From Crocinitomicaceae bacterium (lineage in GTDB: Bacteria; Bacteroidota; Bacteroidia; Flavobacteriales_D; Crocinitomicaceae), in assembly GCA_024643585.1 (NCBI GenBank), contig JAHEMP010000057.1, forward strand, positions 1-10,963: a stretch of DNA of 10,963 bases. The letters run 5' to 3'. The translations under genes and the position numbers were made by a program. Shown here in pieces: positions 1 through 6,690 of this stretch. The notes beneath the pieces were generated by a model. The model did not search any database, was not told the origin of the DNA, and saw nothing but the letters and a program-made list of their open reading frames with translations. Every line of letters begins with the position of its first letter. Within the stretch, counting starts at the first letter, position 1.

Positions 1-1
1 T

Positions 2-121
2 GTATTAAAAAATGGCGAAATCCAAATGGATAGTTGTAAATCTGAATTATACAAGGATATTCGCGCTGATTACAATTTGCTTTTTAAATCCGATCACACC
101 AATTTGTTCGGTTTGAAATAA
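2..121 (+). CDS. C-terminal end of an unidentified protein (partial)
   Basis: A reading frame is open from the left edge to a TAA at 119-121 and encodes the last 39 residues of a protein that begins outside the window. The residues have an ordinary soluble-protein composition, with charged residues spread throughout and an ending like SDHTNLFGLK. I do not recognise the family, and the piece is too short for a functional call. A gene end here is plausible because the frame stays open across this AT-rich stretch and the next 90 bases look intergenic. A weak GTTTT/AAAAC hairpin follows the stop, but I would not call it a terminator. The frame could be open by chance. Confidence 0.55.
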   Translation, partial: VLKNGEIQMDSCKSELYKDIRADYNLLFKSDHTNLFGLK

Positions 122-177
122 GTTTTTTATAAAACCTAATTCACTATTTCAGAAAAAAGCATAAAACACCTATTTAT

Positions 178-211
178 TTTGTGCAAATAATCAAAATACA
201 AATTACATTTG
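178..211 (+). promoter_or_regulatory. Candidate Bacteroidota-type promoter
   Basis: TTTG at 178-181 and TACATTTG at 204-211 match the Bacteroidota sigma-ABfr consensus (TTTG, about 20 bases, TAnnTTTG), with a 22-base spacer that is slightly long. Transcription would start around 214-218, almost on the GTG at 216. The boxes are seen directly; promoter activity is inferred. Confidence 0.4.
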
Positions 212-215
212 AGTC

Positions 216-584
216 GTGAAAAATGGTAAAAGAATAATAGGGATTATTTTGTATTTGATGCTGTATATCAGTTCAATTACGCCACTTCCCTTTTCGAAAA
301 ACCCAACAGACCAAATAACCCAAGACAAAATTCAAAAGAAGCAAATTCAAGCTTCAATTTCAGCACAAGACCCTATATTTTTTGCAATTGATGTTGTAAA
401 AGATTATGCTCAGAACAACCATCTTACAGCTTTAAAAAAATACATTGATGATAGAGTATCATTTGAAAAAGCAATTGTTTCGAAAGAAAATTCAAAATTC
501 AAACAATATAGCGCTATTTGGTGCAATCAATTAATAACATCCAGAAAAACGGATCAATTATTTCCACAACATACTTTCGGGTAA
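216..584 (+). CDS. Hypothetical secreted or membrane-anchored small protein
   Basis: This is a 122-residue frame that opens with GTG, directly after an in-frame TGA at 210-212, so GTG is the earliest possible start. The N-terminus (KNGKR, then a hydrophobic run IIGIILYLMLYISSI) looks like a signal peptide or membrane anchor. The remainder is hydrophilic, with a helical-looking segment near residues 57-80 (VVKDYAQNNHLTALKKYIDD) and one Cys in the C-terminal part. I do not recognise the family. An alternative Met codon at 258 would remove the positive N-terminal charge, so GTG fits a signal peptide better. No ribosome-binding site is visible, which is common in Bacteroidota. It could be a small exported protein, a degraded larger gene, or not a gene at all. 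Confidence 0.45.
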   Translation: MKNGKRIIGIILYLMLYISSITPLPFSKNPTDQITQDKIQKKQIQASISAQDPIFFAIDVVKDYAQNNHLTALKKYIDDRVSFEKAIVSKENSKFKQYSAIWCNQLITSRKTDQLFPQHTFG

Positions 585-607
585 TCCATGTTTAGTCAGT
601 TTTAGGA

Positions 608-641
608 TTGACATTTCGAAAATTTAAGGCAAATACTTTTA
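608..641 (+). promoter_or_regulatory. Weak candidate promoter for the 683 gene
   Basis: TACTTTTA at 634-641 matches TAnnTTTG at all but the last base, and TTG at 608-610 could act as a -33 element with a 23-base spacer. Transcription would begin about 35-40 bases before the ATG at 683. The match is marginal in such AT-rich sequence. Confidence 0.25.
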
Positions 642-682
642 ATCGTGTTTGCAAAAAAGTTATTCAATTAAAACATTAAAAA

Positions 683-1174
683 ATGGATTTAGGAACTTTA
701 ATTACAGGCCTTTTCATGTTAGGCCTATGCGCGTTACCTTTTGTATTAATGCATTTCAACCGAAAAAAAATTAAAAAGCAGATGCTTTTCTCCATTTCAA
801 AGATGGTGTCAAACGAGAAAGGAAAACTATCAGATTTTGAGTTTACACCGAATTCTATAATTGGAATCGATGAAAATCAAAGCAAAGTGTTCTTATACAA
901 AAAGCACAAGGATAGAGAAACAAGAGAGTTCGTAAAACTTGAGGATTACGAAAAATGCGAATTGGAAAAAACCTTTTCACACGGAAAAAGGGAAGGGCAG
1001 GACAACTCTGAAATTGAAAGGGTAAATTTGAAATTCACACCAAAAACAAAAGGTGGTGAAACACTTTTGATGGAGTTTTACAATTCAAACGAGAGCTTTA
1101 ATCTCAAAGACGAATTAGAATTTGCAAAAAACTGGGAAACGAAGATAAATAATCAGTTGTACCGGATTGCCTAA
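683..1174 (+). CDS. Hypothetical protein with N-terminal membrane anchor
   Basis: A 163-residue protein starting at an ATG preceded by an A-rich TTAAAAA stretch. Residues about 3-25 (LGTLITGLFMLGLCALPFVL) form one membrane helix, followed at once by a basic stretch (HFNRKKIKKQ) that should keep the rest in the cytoplasm. The soluble part (about 35-160) alternates short hydrophobic strands with charged residues, e.g. SIIGIDENQSKVFLYKK and RVNLKFTPKTKGGETLLMEF, which suggests a beta-rich domain, possibly PH-like, ending in a helix around ELEFAKNWETKINNQL. I cannot name a family and infer no function. It appears to be a single-gene transcript, since a clear terminator follows and about 98 bases separate it from the upstream frame. 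Codon use resembles the other genes here, so I take it as a real gene. Confidence 0.75.
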   Translation: MDLGTLITGLFMLGLCALPFVLMHFNRKKIKKQMLFSISKMVSNEKGKLSDFEFTPNSIIGIDENQSKVFLYKKHKDRETREFVKLEDYEKCELEKTFSHGKREGQDNSEIERVNLKFTPKTKGGETLLMEFYNSNESFNLKDELEFAKNWETKINNQLYRIA

Positions 1175-1194
1175 TCGTAGAACAAAATAATGGG

Positions 1195-1230
1195 AATGCG
1201 CAGCAATACTTGTTGCGCATTTCATTTTTT
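1195..1230 (+). terminator. Strong intrinsic terminator
   Basis: AATGCGCAGCAA (1195-1206) pairs with TTGTTGCGCATT (1210-1221) to form a 12-bp stem containing one G-U pair and a TAC loop. A T-rich tail (TTCATTTTTT, 1221-1230) follows. It lies 20 bases after the stop of the 683-1174 gene and should end that transcript, separating it from the mannosidase gene. Confidence 0.85.
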
Positions 1231-1499
1231 CAAAAATGTAGGTTTTTGTGAGTCCCTAAGGAAAATCAGGAAATCTTCCCATAATTGTATAAACAGGAGA
1301 CTTTTTTATTGGCATTTGTTCCTCTCTTTTTAGACAGAAAAAAGAGAATCTTATCGTTAAACGCAATCAATAGTTGGATTCAAAGGTGCTAGACAAACAG
1401 CGAAAATCATCCAACAATTTTATCAAAAGGTTTTGTCGAGGATTATGAAAGTTATTTTCAAATGATTGTTGTAATTTAAGGTTCAAAACCATTGATAAA
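1231..1499. other. Intergenic region with two weak inverted repeats
   Basis: No convincing gene lies in these 269 bases. Two inverted repeats are visible. The first is TCTCTTTTT (1323-1331) against AAAAAGAGA (1339-1347), with a 7-base loop. The second is GTTGGAT (1373-1379) against ATCCAAC (1409-1415), 29 bases apart. A possible promoter for the downstream mannosidase is TTTG at 1432-1435, 17 bases, then TATTTTCA at 1453-1460, which matches only six of the eight -7 positions. The first hairpin is AT-only in its core and is a poor terminator candidate. The function of either repeat is unknown. Confidence 0.4.
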
Positions 1500-3815
1500 A
1501 TGATAAAATCTTTACCTGTAATTCTTTTTATTTTCGCAGGATGTCAAAGCGAATCTGTCAATATTAATTCTGAAGGCACAAAAAAAGATTACACACAATT
1601 CGTTAATCCTTTCATTGGAACAAGTAAAATGGGTCACGTTTTTCCGGGAGCGACTGCTCCTTTTGGGATGGTTCAATTGAGTCCGCAAACAAATTGGCAG
1701 GTAATGTTTGATACGGAACAAAATTACAATCCTGAAACCTATGAATATTGTGCGGGTTATCAGTACAAAGACTCTACGATTTTAGGCTTTTCACATACCA
1801 ATTTAAGCGGAACGGGCCATTCCGATTTAGGTGATTTTTTGGTCATGCCAACTACTGGAAACATTAACCTTGAGCCTTTAAAAAATGCTGATGGAACGAA
1901 AGGGTTTTATTCAAAATTCTCCCACAAAAAAGAAAGTGCCTCTCCAGGTTATTACGCGGTTGATTTGGACAGTTATGGAATTAAGGCAGAATTGACGACA
2001 AGTGATCGAGTCGGATTTCATCAATACACTTTTCCTAAATCAGATAGTGCGCACATCATTTTGGACATGGTTTACAATGTTTATCACCACAACGATAAAA
2101 ACGTTTGGACTTTCATACGTGTTGAAAATGACTCAACGGTAGTCGGATACAGGCAAACAAGAGGGTGGGCGAAAACCCGCAAAGTTTATTTTGCCATGAA
2201 ATTTTCCAAACCATTTCTAAGTTACGGACATAAAAAATACGACAAAGCTCGTTACAATGGTTTTTACGGTCGATTCAACGAAGGTGAAAATTTCCCGGAA
2301 ATGGCGGGAAGAGATATAAGAGCCTATTTCAATTTTAACACGGAAGATGGAGAAAAAATAGCCATGAAGTTCGCCTTGTCTTCGGTTAGTACAAATGGCG
2401 CTTTGAACAATTTGCAGACCGAAATTCCGCATTGGCGTTTTGAACAAACTCAGCAAGAAACGAAAGAAAAATGGAATAAAGAGCTATCCAAAATTGAAGT
2501 AGAAACCTTGACAAAAGGAGACAAAATCAACTTTTATACATCCATCTATCATGCCAGTTTAAGCCCGATTATTTATGAAGATGTCGATGGTCAATACATG
2601 GGATTGGATCAAAACATTCATACTTCTGACGGTTTTACGAATTACACCGTTTTTTCACTTTGGGATACCTATCGTGCTTTGCATCCTTTGTACAATATTG
2701 TTCAACCTTCGAGAAATAATGACATGATCAAATCGATGTTGGCTCACCAAGAACAAAGCGTGCACCATATGTTGCCAATTTGGAGTCACTATGCAAATGA
2801 AAATTGGTGCATGATAGGCTATCATTCCGTTTCCGTTATTGCCGACGCCTTGGCAAAAGGAGTTGGAGATTTCGATGTCCAACGAGCACTAAAAGCTTCT
2901 GAACAAACAGCAAAAGTTCCTTATTTTGATGGACTCGATTACTACATGCAATTCAAGTACATTCCGGACGATAAAAGTCATTCGGCGGTTTCTAAAACGT
3001 TGGAATATGCATACGACGATTGGTGCATTGCTCAGATTGCCGTTAAGGCAATGAATAAAACGGTGGAAAAGGAATTTACAAACCGATCGGAGTATTACAA
3101 CAATGTTTTCAATAAAGAAATTAAATACATGGCGCCGAGAATGGCGGACGGCACTTTCCGGAAGAACTTTGACCCGCTGGATACCTATGGGCAAGGTTTT
3201 ATAGAAGGAAATGCATGGAATTATGGTTTATATGTTCCACATCAATTGAACAAAATGATTAATATGATGGGAGGAAAAGAAATTTTCAGCCTGCATTTGG
3301 ATTCACTTTTCACCATGGAAATAGAGGACAAGTACATAGAAAACCATGAAGATATTACGCGGGATGGAATGATAGGGAATTATGTCCATGGAAACGAACC
3401 TGGTCATCACATACCGTATTTATACAATTGGACAAATCAACCGCACAAAACACAAGAACGTGTACGCATGATTATGGAAACTATGTATCAACCCAAAGTT
3501 GATGGACTTTGCGGAAATGATGACGCTGGTCAAATGAGTGCTTGGTACATTTTTAGTAGTTTAGGATTTTATCCAGTTACACCTGGCTTACCTGAATATG
3601 CTATTGGAAGTCCCTTGATTAAAAAAGCAACAATTCACCTCGAAAATGGCAAAAAACTGTCCATTATTGCAAAAAACCAAAGCAAAACGAATGTTTTTGT
3701 TCAAAAAGTGCTTATAAATGGGAAAACATTAAAAGGATTAAGTTTGCCACATAGCGCCATTGCAAATGGAGGAGAAATTGTTTTTGTAATGGGAAGAAAA
3801 CCAGCAAATATTTAG
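1500..3815 (+). CDS. GH92 family exo-alpha-mannosidase, lipoprotein
   Basis: A 771-residue protein of normal length for glycoside hydrolase family 92, whose members are calcium-dependent, inverting exo-alpha-mannosidases that trim mannans and N-glycans. The N-terminus is a lipoprotein signal with lipobox FAG|C at Cys15, so the enzyme should be tethered in the periplasm or at the outer membrane. The N-terminal beta-sandwich carries NPFIGT (36-41), GHVFPGATAPFGMVQLSP (45-62) and GFSHTNLSGTGHSDLGDF (96-113). The (alpha/alpha)6 domain carries TVFSLWDTYRALHPL, GNEPGHH (631-637, with Glu633, the likely general acid by family analogy) and GNDDAGQMSAW (672-682, with Asp674/Asp675 in the general-base/calcium region). 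No SusC/SusD pair, regulator or other glycosidase is nearby, so it stands outside a visible polysaccharide utilisation locus. Its linkage specificity cannot be read from the sequence. Confidence 0.95.
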   Translation: MIKSLPVILFIFAGCQSESVNINSEGTKKDYTQFVNPFIGTSKMGHVFPGATAPFGMVQLSPQTNWQVMFDTEQNYNPETYEYCAGYQYKDSTILGFSHTNLSGTGHSDLGDFLVMPTTGNINLEPLKNADGTKGFYSKFSHKKESASPGYYAVDLDSYGIKAELTTSDRVGFHQYTFPKSDSAHIILDMVYNVYHHNDKNVWTFIRVENDSTVVGYRQTRGWAKTRKVYFAMKFSKPFLSYGHKKYDKARYNGFYGRFNEGENFPEMAGRDIRAYFNFNTEDGEKIAMKFALSSVSTNGALNNLQTEIPHWRFEQTQQETKEKWNKELSKIEVETLTKGDKINFYTSIYHASLSPIIYEDVDGQYMGLDQNIHTSDGFTNYTVFSLWDTYRALHPLYNIVQPSRNNDMIKSMLAHQEQSVHHMLPIWSHYANENWCMIGYHSVSVIADALAKGVGDFDVQRALKASEQTAKVPYFDGLDYYMQFKYIPDDKSHSAVSKTLEYAYDDWCIAQIAVKAMNKTVEKEFTNRSEYYNNVFNKEIKYMAPRMADGTFRKNFDPLDTYGQGFIEGNAWNYGLYVPHQLNKMINMMGGKEIFSLHLDSLFTMEIEDKYIENHEDITRDGMIGNYVHGNEPGHHIPYLYNWTNQPHKTQERVRMIMETMYQPKVDGLCGNDDAGQMSAWYIFSSLGFYPVTPGLPEYAIGSPLIKKATIHLENGKKLSIIAKNQSKTNVFVQKVLINGKTLKGLSLPHSAIANGGEIVFVMGRKPANI

Positions 3816-3836
3816 AACTTTCAAACCAAACAGCAT

Positions 3837-3863
3837 ATTCGTGAAAATTCGCCTATTCGTGGC
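3837..3863 (+). repeat. Short ATTCG(TG) direct repeats upstream of kynU
   Basis: ATTCGTG occurs at 3837-3843 and again at 3855-3861 (followed by GC), with a third partial copy ATTCG at 3847-3851. The copies lie on one strand at 10- and 8-base spacings between the mannosidase stop and the kynU promoter box. They might be a regulator-binding array or a fragment of a dispersed intergenic repeat; the window alone cannot tell which. Confidence 0.4.
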
Positions 3864-3882
3864 AAAAACCGTTCAATTTCTT

Positions 3883-3890
3883 TATTTTTG
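3883..3890 (+). promoter_or_regulatory. -7 promoter box of the kynU operon (candidate)
   Basis: TATTTTTG at 3883-3890 is a perfect match to the Bacteroidota -7 consensus TAnnTTTG. A matching -33 TTTG is not obvious; the best is a poor TTCG at 3856-3859. Transcription would begin around 3894-3897, giving a leader of only 12-15 bases before the ATG at 3909. This also argues against starting kynU at the TTG at 3888, which lies inside the box. Confidence 0.45.
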
Positions 3891-3908
3891 TTCAAAACTA
3901 AAACCCAA

Positions 3909-5192
3909 ATGCAGAACTTCGAATATTCTCTTGAATTCGCAAAAAAAATGGACCAGCAAGATCCGTTGCGTTCTTTTAGAGATAAATTTTATTTCCCAAG
4001 CTTTACAAAAGGAGAACCAGTTTATTACACAGGAAATTCATTGGGTTTACAGCCAAAATCAACCGCTTCTTACATTCAAGAAGAATTGGAGGCTTGGCAA
4101 AAATACGGTGTTGAAGGGCACTTTTTAGCGAAAAAACCATGGGTTTCTTATCATGAGTTTTTGACATCAAAAGCGGCAAAAATAGTTGGAGCAAAAGAGG
4201 AAGAGGTAGTAATTACACACTCCCTGACAACGAATTTGCATTTGTTGATGGTATCTTTTTATCGGCCAAAGGGAATCAGAACGAAAATACTTTGTGAAGG
4301 GAAAGCTTTCCCAAGCGATCAATATGCATTGCAATCTCAAGTAAAATTTCACGATTTGGATTTAAAGGACAATCTAATTGAAATGTTTCCGAGAGAGGGA
4401 GAAAACAACCTACGCGACGAAGACGTTATTGCAAAAATCAATGAACTTGGCGATACTTTGGCTTTGGTTATGATAGGTGGTGTGAATTATTACACGGGTC
4501 AAAAATTTGACATGAAATCCATTACGGCTGCGGGTCATGCTGTTGGTTCGGTAGTTGGCTGGGATTTAGCACATGCCGCAGGAAACGTAGAATTGAAGCT
4601 TAATGAGTGGGGTGTAGATTTTGCCGCGTGGTGTACGTATAAATACATGAATTCTTCGCCGGGTGGAGTTTCGGGAATGTTTGTTCACGAAAAACACGCT
4701 TACAACACAGATTTGCCTCGATTTGCAGGATGGTGGGGTCACAACAAAGAACGTCGTTTCTTGATGGAACCACAATTCGACCCAATGCGAGGTGCAGAAG
4801 GTTGGCAATTGAGCAACGCACCGGTTTTAGGAATGGCCGCTCACTTGGCGAGTTTAGACATATTCGAAGAAGCGGGAATGGATAGAATTTTTGCAAAAAG
4901 AGATTTACTGACCGCCTACATTGAATTTATTATTGATGAAATAACAGCGAAGCATGGCGAAAAATGTTCGTTTGAAATAATAACGCCAAGGGATAAAACC
5001 AAACGTGGCGCCCAATTGTCTATCTTAGTCCATGGTATGGGCAAGGCATTATTCGATAAAATGTGGGACGAAGGAATAATCGCCGATTGGCGCGAACCAA
5101 ATGTTATTCGCATCGGGCCAGCACCACTGTACAATTCATTTGAGGATGCTTACCGTTTTGGACAAATAATAGAAAGAGTAATTTTAGCATAG
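3909..5192 (+). CDS. kynU: Kynureninase
   Basis: A 427-residue PLP-dependent fold-type I enzyme that hydrolyses (3-hydroxy)kynurenine to (3-hydroxy)anthranilate and alanine in the cytoplasm. Family landmarks include YYTGNSLGLQPKS (39-51), the PLP-phosphate region SLTTNLHLLMVSFY (105-118), AFPSDQYALQSQ, GWDLAHAAGN (Asp219 contacts the PLP ring nitrogen) and CTYKYMNSSPGG with the Schiff-base Lys245. The 26-residue Asp-to-Lys spacing equals that of human kynureninase. I chose the ATG at 3909, giving the family-like N-terminus MQNFEYSLEFAKKMDQQDPL; a TTG seven codons upstream falls in the promoter box. It is the first gene of the run, 17 bases before fabV. With KMO downstream, the natural substrate is most likely 3-hydroxykynurenine, feeding quinolinate and NAD synthesis. 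Confidence 0.96.
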   Translation: MQNFEYSLEFAKKMDQQDPLRSFRDKFYFPSFTKGEPVYYTGNSLGLQPKSTASYIQEELEAWQKYGVEGHFLAKKPWVSYHEFLTSKAAKIVGAKEEEVVITHSLTTNLHLLMVSFYRPKGIRTKILCEGKAFPSDQYALQSQVKFHDLDLKDNLIEMFPREGENNLRDEDVIAKINELGDTLALVMIGGVNYYTGQKFDMKSITAAGHAVGSVVGWDLAHAAGNVELKLNEWGVDFAAWCTYKYMNSSPGGVSGMFVHEKHAYNTDLPRFAGWWGHNKERRFLMEPQFDPMRGAEGWQLSNAPVLGMAAHLASLDIFEEAGMDRIFAKRDLLTAYIEFIIDEITAKHGEKCSFEIITPRDKTKRGAQLSILVHGMGKALFDKMWDEGIIADWREPNVIRIGPAPLYNSFEDAYRFGQIIERVILA

Positions 5193-5209
5193 AATTAAAC
5201 AAGATAAAA

Positions 5210-6397
5210 ATGATAATAGAACCAAGAACACGAGGATTTATTTGTTTAACAGCCCATCCAACAGGATGCGAAAAAAATGTTATAACACAAATTGAATATG
5301 CAAAAGCAAGACCAGTTTCTAACGGACCTAAAAACGTTTTGGTCATTGGTGCTTCAACAGGATTTGGTTTGGCCTCAAGAATAACAAGTGCATTTGGCAG
5401 TGGAGCTTCAACAATTGGTGTTTTCTTTGAAAAAGAGCCATCAGAAGGAAAAACCGCATCACCAGGCTGGTACAACTCTGCGGCATTCGAAGTAGAAGCC
5501 AACAAAGCTGGATTGTATGCAAAGAGTATAAATGGAGATGCTTTTTCGGATGAAATAAAGGCGCAAACGGCTGCACTAATCAAAAAGGATTTGGGAAAAA
5601 TCGATTTGGTTATTTATAGTTTAGCTTCGCCAGTCAGAAAACATCCGAAAACGGAAGTTCTACACAAGTCGGTTCTAAAACCAATAGGCGGAGTGTTCAC
5701 GGACAAAACAGTTGATTTTCACACAGGAGAAGTAAAAGAAATTTCCATAGATCCTTGTACCCAAGAAGACATTGAAAACACGGTGGCTGTTATGGGTGGT
5801 GAAGACTGGCAAATGTGGATTGATGAATTGAAAGCACAAGATTTATTGACAAATGACTTTAAAACGGTAGCGTATTCCTATATCGGTCCTTCCTTGACAG
5901 AAGCAGTTTATAGAAAAGGAACGATTGGTCGTGCGAAAGATCATTTGGAAGCTACGGCTTTTAAAATCACGGATAGTTTAAAATCTATTGGCGGACAAGC
6001 CTATGTTTCTGTTAATAAGGCTTTGGTAACTCAGGCAAGTTCTGCCATTCCAGTTATTCCATTGTATATTTCTTTATTGTACAAAGTGATGAAAGAGGAA
6101 GGTATTCACGAAGGCTGTATCGAACAGATCGTACGTTTATTCAATGACCGTTTGTACGCGAAAGAGACTCCATTGGACGAAGCGGGAAGAATCCGCATAG
6201 ACGATTGGGAAATGCGCGACGATATTCAAGCAAAAGTTTTAGCCTTGTGGCCACAAGCAACAACTGAAACATTGCCCAAACTCGGTGATTTGAAAGGCTA
6301 CGAAGAGGACTTCTTCAACCTTTTTGGCTTCAAGGTACCAGGGGTAGATTATTCTGCAGACGTCAATGAGGTAGTTGAAATACCTGGTTTGCAATAA
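5210..6397 (+). CDS. fabV: FabV-type trans-2-enoyl-CoA/ACP reductase (NADH)
   Basis: A 395-residue protein of normal FabV/TER length. It reduces the trans-2 double bond of enoyl-ACP or enoyl-CoA with NADH, the last step of fatty-acid elongation (FabI-like, but from the larger SDR branch), or crotonyl-CoA to butyryl-CoA in TER enzymes. The family N-terminus IIEPRTRGFICLTAHPTGCE is intact. The nucleotide-binding turn GASTGFGLASR spans 47-57. Glu74 in VFFEKEP sits where NADH-preferring homologues have an acidic residue. The catalytic Tyr-X8-Lys of this family is present as Tyr234 and Lys243, followed by the substrate-loop motif VTQASSAIPVIPLY. It is 17 bases after kynU and 3 bases before the next small gene, so it is probably co-transcribed. 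FabV enzymes are known for low sensitivity to triclosan. Whether the substrate is ACP- or CoA-bound cannot be decided from sequence. Confidence 0.95.
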   Translation: MIIEPRTRGFICLTAHPTGCEKNVITQIEYAKARPVSNGPKNVLVIGASTGFGLASRITSAFGSGASTIGVFFEKEPSEGKTASPGWYNSAAFEVEANKAGLYAKSINGDAFSDEIKAQTAALIKKDLGKIDLVIYSLASPVRKHPKTEVLHKSVLKPIGGVFTDKTVDFHTGEVKEISIDPCTQEDIENTVAVMGGEDWQMWIDELKAQDLLTNDFKTVAYSYIGPSLTEAVYRKGTIGRAKDHLEATAFKITDSLKSIGGQAYVSVNKALVTQASSAIPVIPLYISLLYKVMKEEGIHEGCIEQIVRLFNDRLYAKETPLDEAGRIRIDDWEMRDDIQAKVLALWPQATTETLPKLGDLKGYEEDFFNLFGFKVPGVDYSADVNEVVEIPGLQ

Positions 6398-6400
6398 ATA

Positions 6401-6613
6401 ATGGACATTCAAACACTAATAAAAGCAAAATATGTTGGCGAGTTGGATAGCTCAATGGCCTATTCAACTATCGGATTTCAAACGATAGCGGTGCTTGTTG
6501 GTGGAATTGTTCTTTGGCGCGTTAGCAACATGGTTCATCAAAGAAAATTAAACCAAAGAGCTCAAAAACCGCATTTTAAAACGAGGTTTTCTGAGCATTG
6601 GAAAAACAGGTAA
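6401..6613 (+). CDS. Small single-pass membrane protein, unknown function
   Basis: A 70-residue frame starting at an ATG only 3 bases after the fabV stop, which suggests translational coupling. It has one predicted membrane helix at about residues 22-41 (STIGFQTIAVLVGGIVLWRV), then a strongly basic tail (HQRKLNQRAQKPHFKTRF), giving an N-out, C-in topology by the positive-inside rule. The first 20 residues are polar with no cleavable signal. I do not recognise a family. It lies between fabV and kmo on the same strand, with a 77-base gap to kmo. The basic cytoplasmic tail could contact a neighbouring enzyme or anionic lipids, but that is speculation. Close spacing and sensible topology make it likely to be a real gene. 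Confidence 0.7.
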   Translation: MDIQTLIKAKYVGELDSSMAYSTIGFQTIAVLVGGIVLWRVSNMVHQRKLNQRAQKPHFKTRFSEHWKNR

Positions 6614-6626
6614 TTAATTATGAATG

Positions 6627-6686
6627 ATTGAATTACGACGGTATACGTCAATTTGTAATTAAAATATTCGTAATTCGTAATTGAAT
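6627..6686. repeat. Imperfect inverted repeat with tandem TTCGTAA heptamers
   Basis: ATTGAATTACGA (6627-6638) and TCGTAATTGAAT (6675-6686) are inverted copies with one mismatch. GAATTACGA (6630-6638) is also a perfect 9-bp inverse of TCGTAATTC (6668-6676). The right arm contains a tandem repeat, TTCGTAA twice (6667-6680). Inside is a smaller hairpin, GACG (6637-6640) with CGTC (6646-6649) around GTATA. The element fills nearly the whole fabV-side to kmo gap. It could be a transcript-processing or attenuation hairpin, an operator, or a small dispersed repeat. Confidence 0.55.
6628..6655 (+). promoter_or_regulatory. Possible internal promoter ahead of kmo
   Basis: TTG at 6628-6630, a 17-base spacer, then TCAATTTG at 6648-6655, which matches TAnnTTTG at seven of the eight positions or wildcards. 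It overlaps the left part of the inverted repeat, so repeat folding or a bound protein could affect it. Chance matches are common in AT-rich DNA. Confidence 0.25.
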
Positions 6687-6690
6687 AGAA

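Noticed and set aside
1353..1463. Open stretch of about 36 codons in the intergenic region (reads like VGFKGARQTAKII), briefly considered as a transposase remnant
   Set aside because: No start codon near its beginning, no recognisable motif, and no terminal repeats; length is within chance.
3888..3908. Longer kynU start at TTG 3888
   Set aside because: The TTG lies inside the -7 promoter box, and the ATG at 3909 gives the typical family N-terminus.
3841..4128. 95-codon plus-strand frame starting at GTG before kynU
   Set aside because: It overlaps the kynureninase N-terminal region in another frame; the kynU frame carries all the family motifs.
5104..5583. 159-codon minus-strand frame opposite the kynU end and fabV start
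   Set aside because: It is antisense to well-supported conserved coding sequence, and its translation shows no domain or signal; a shadow of fabV codon bias.
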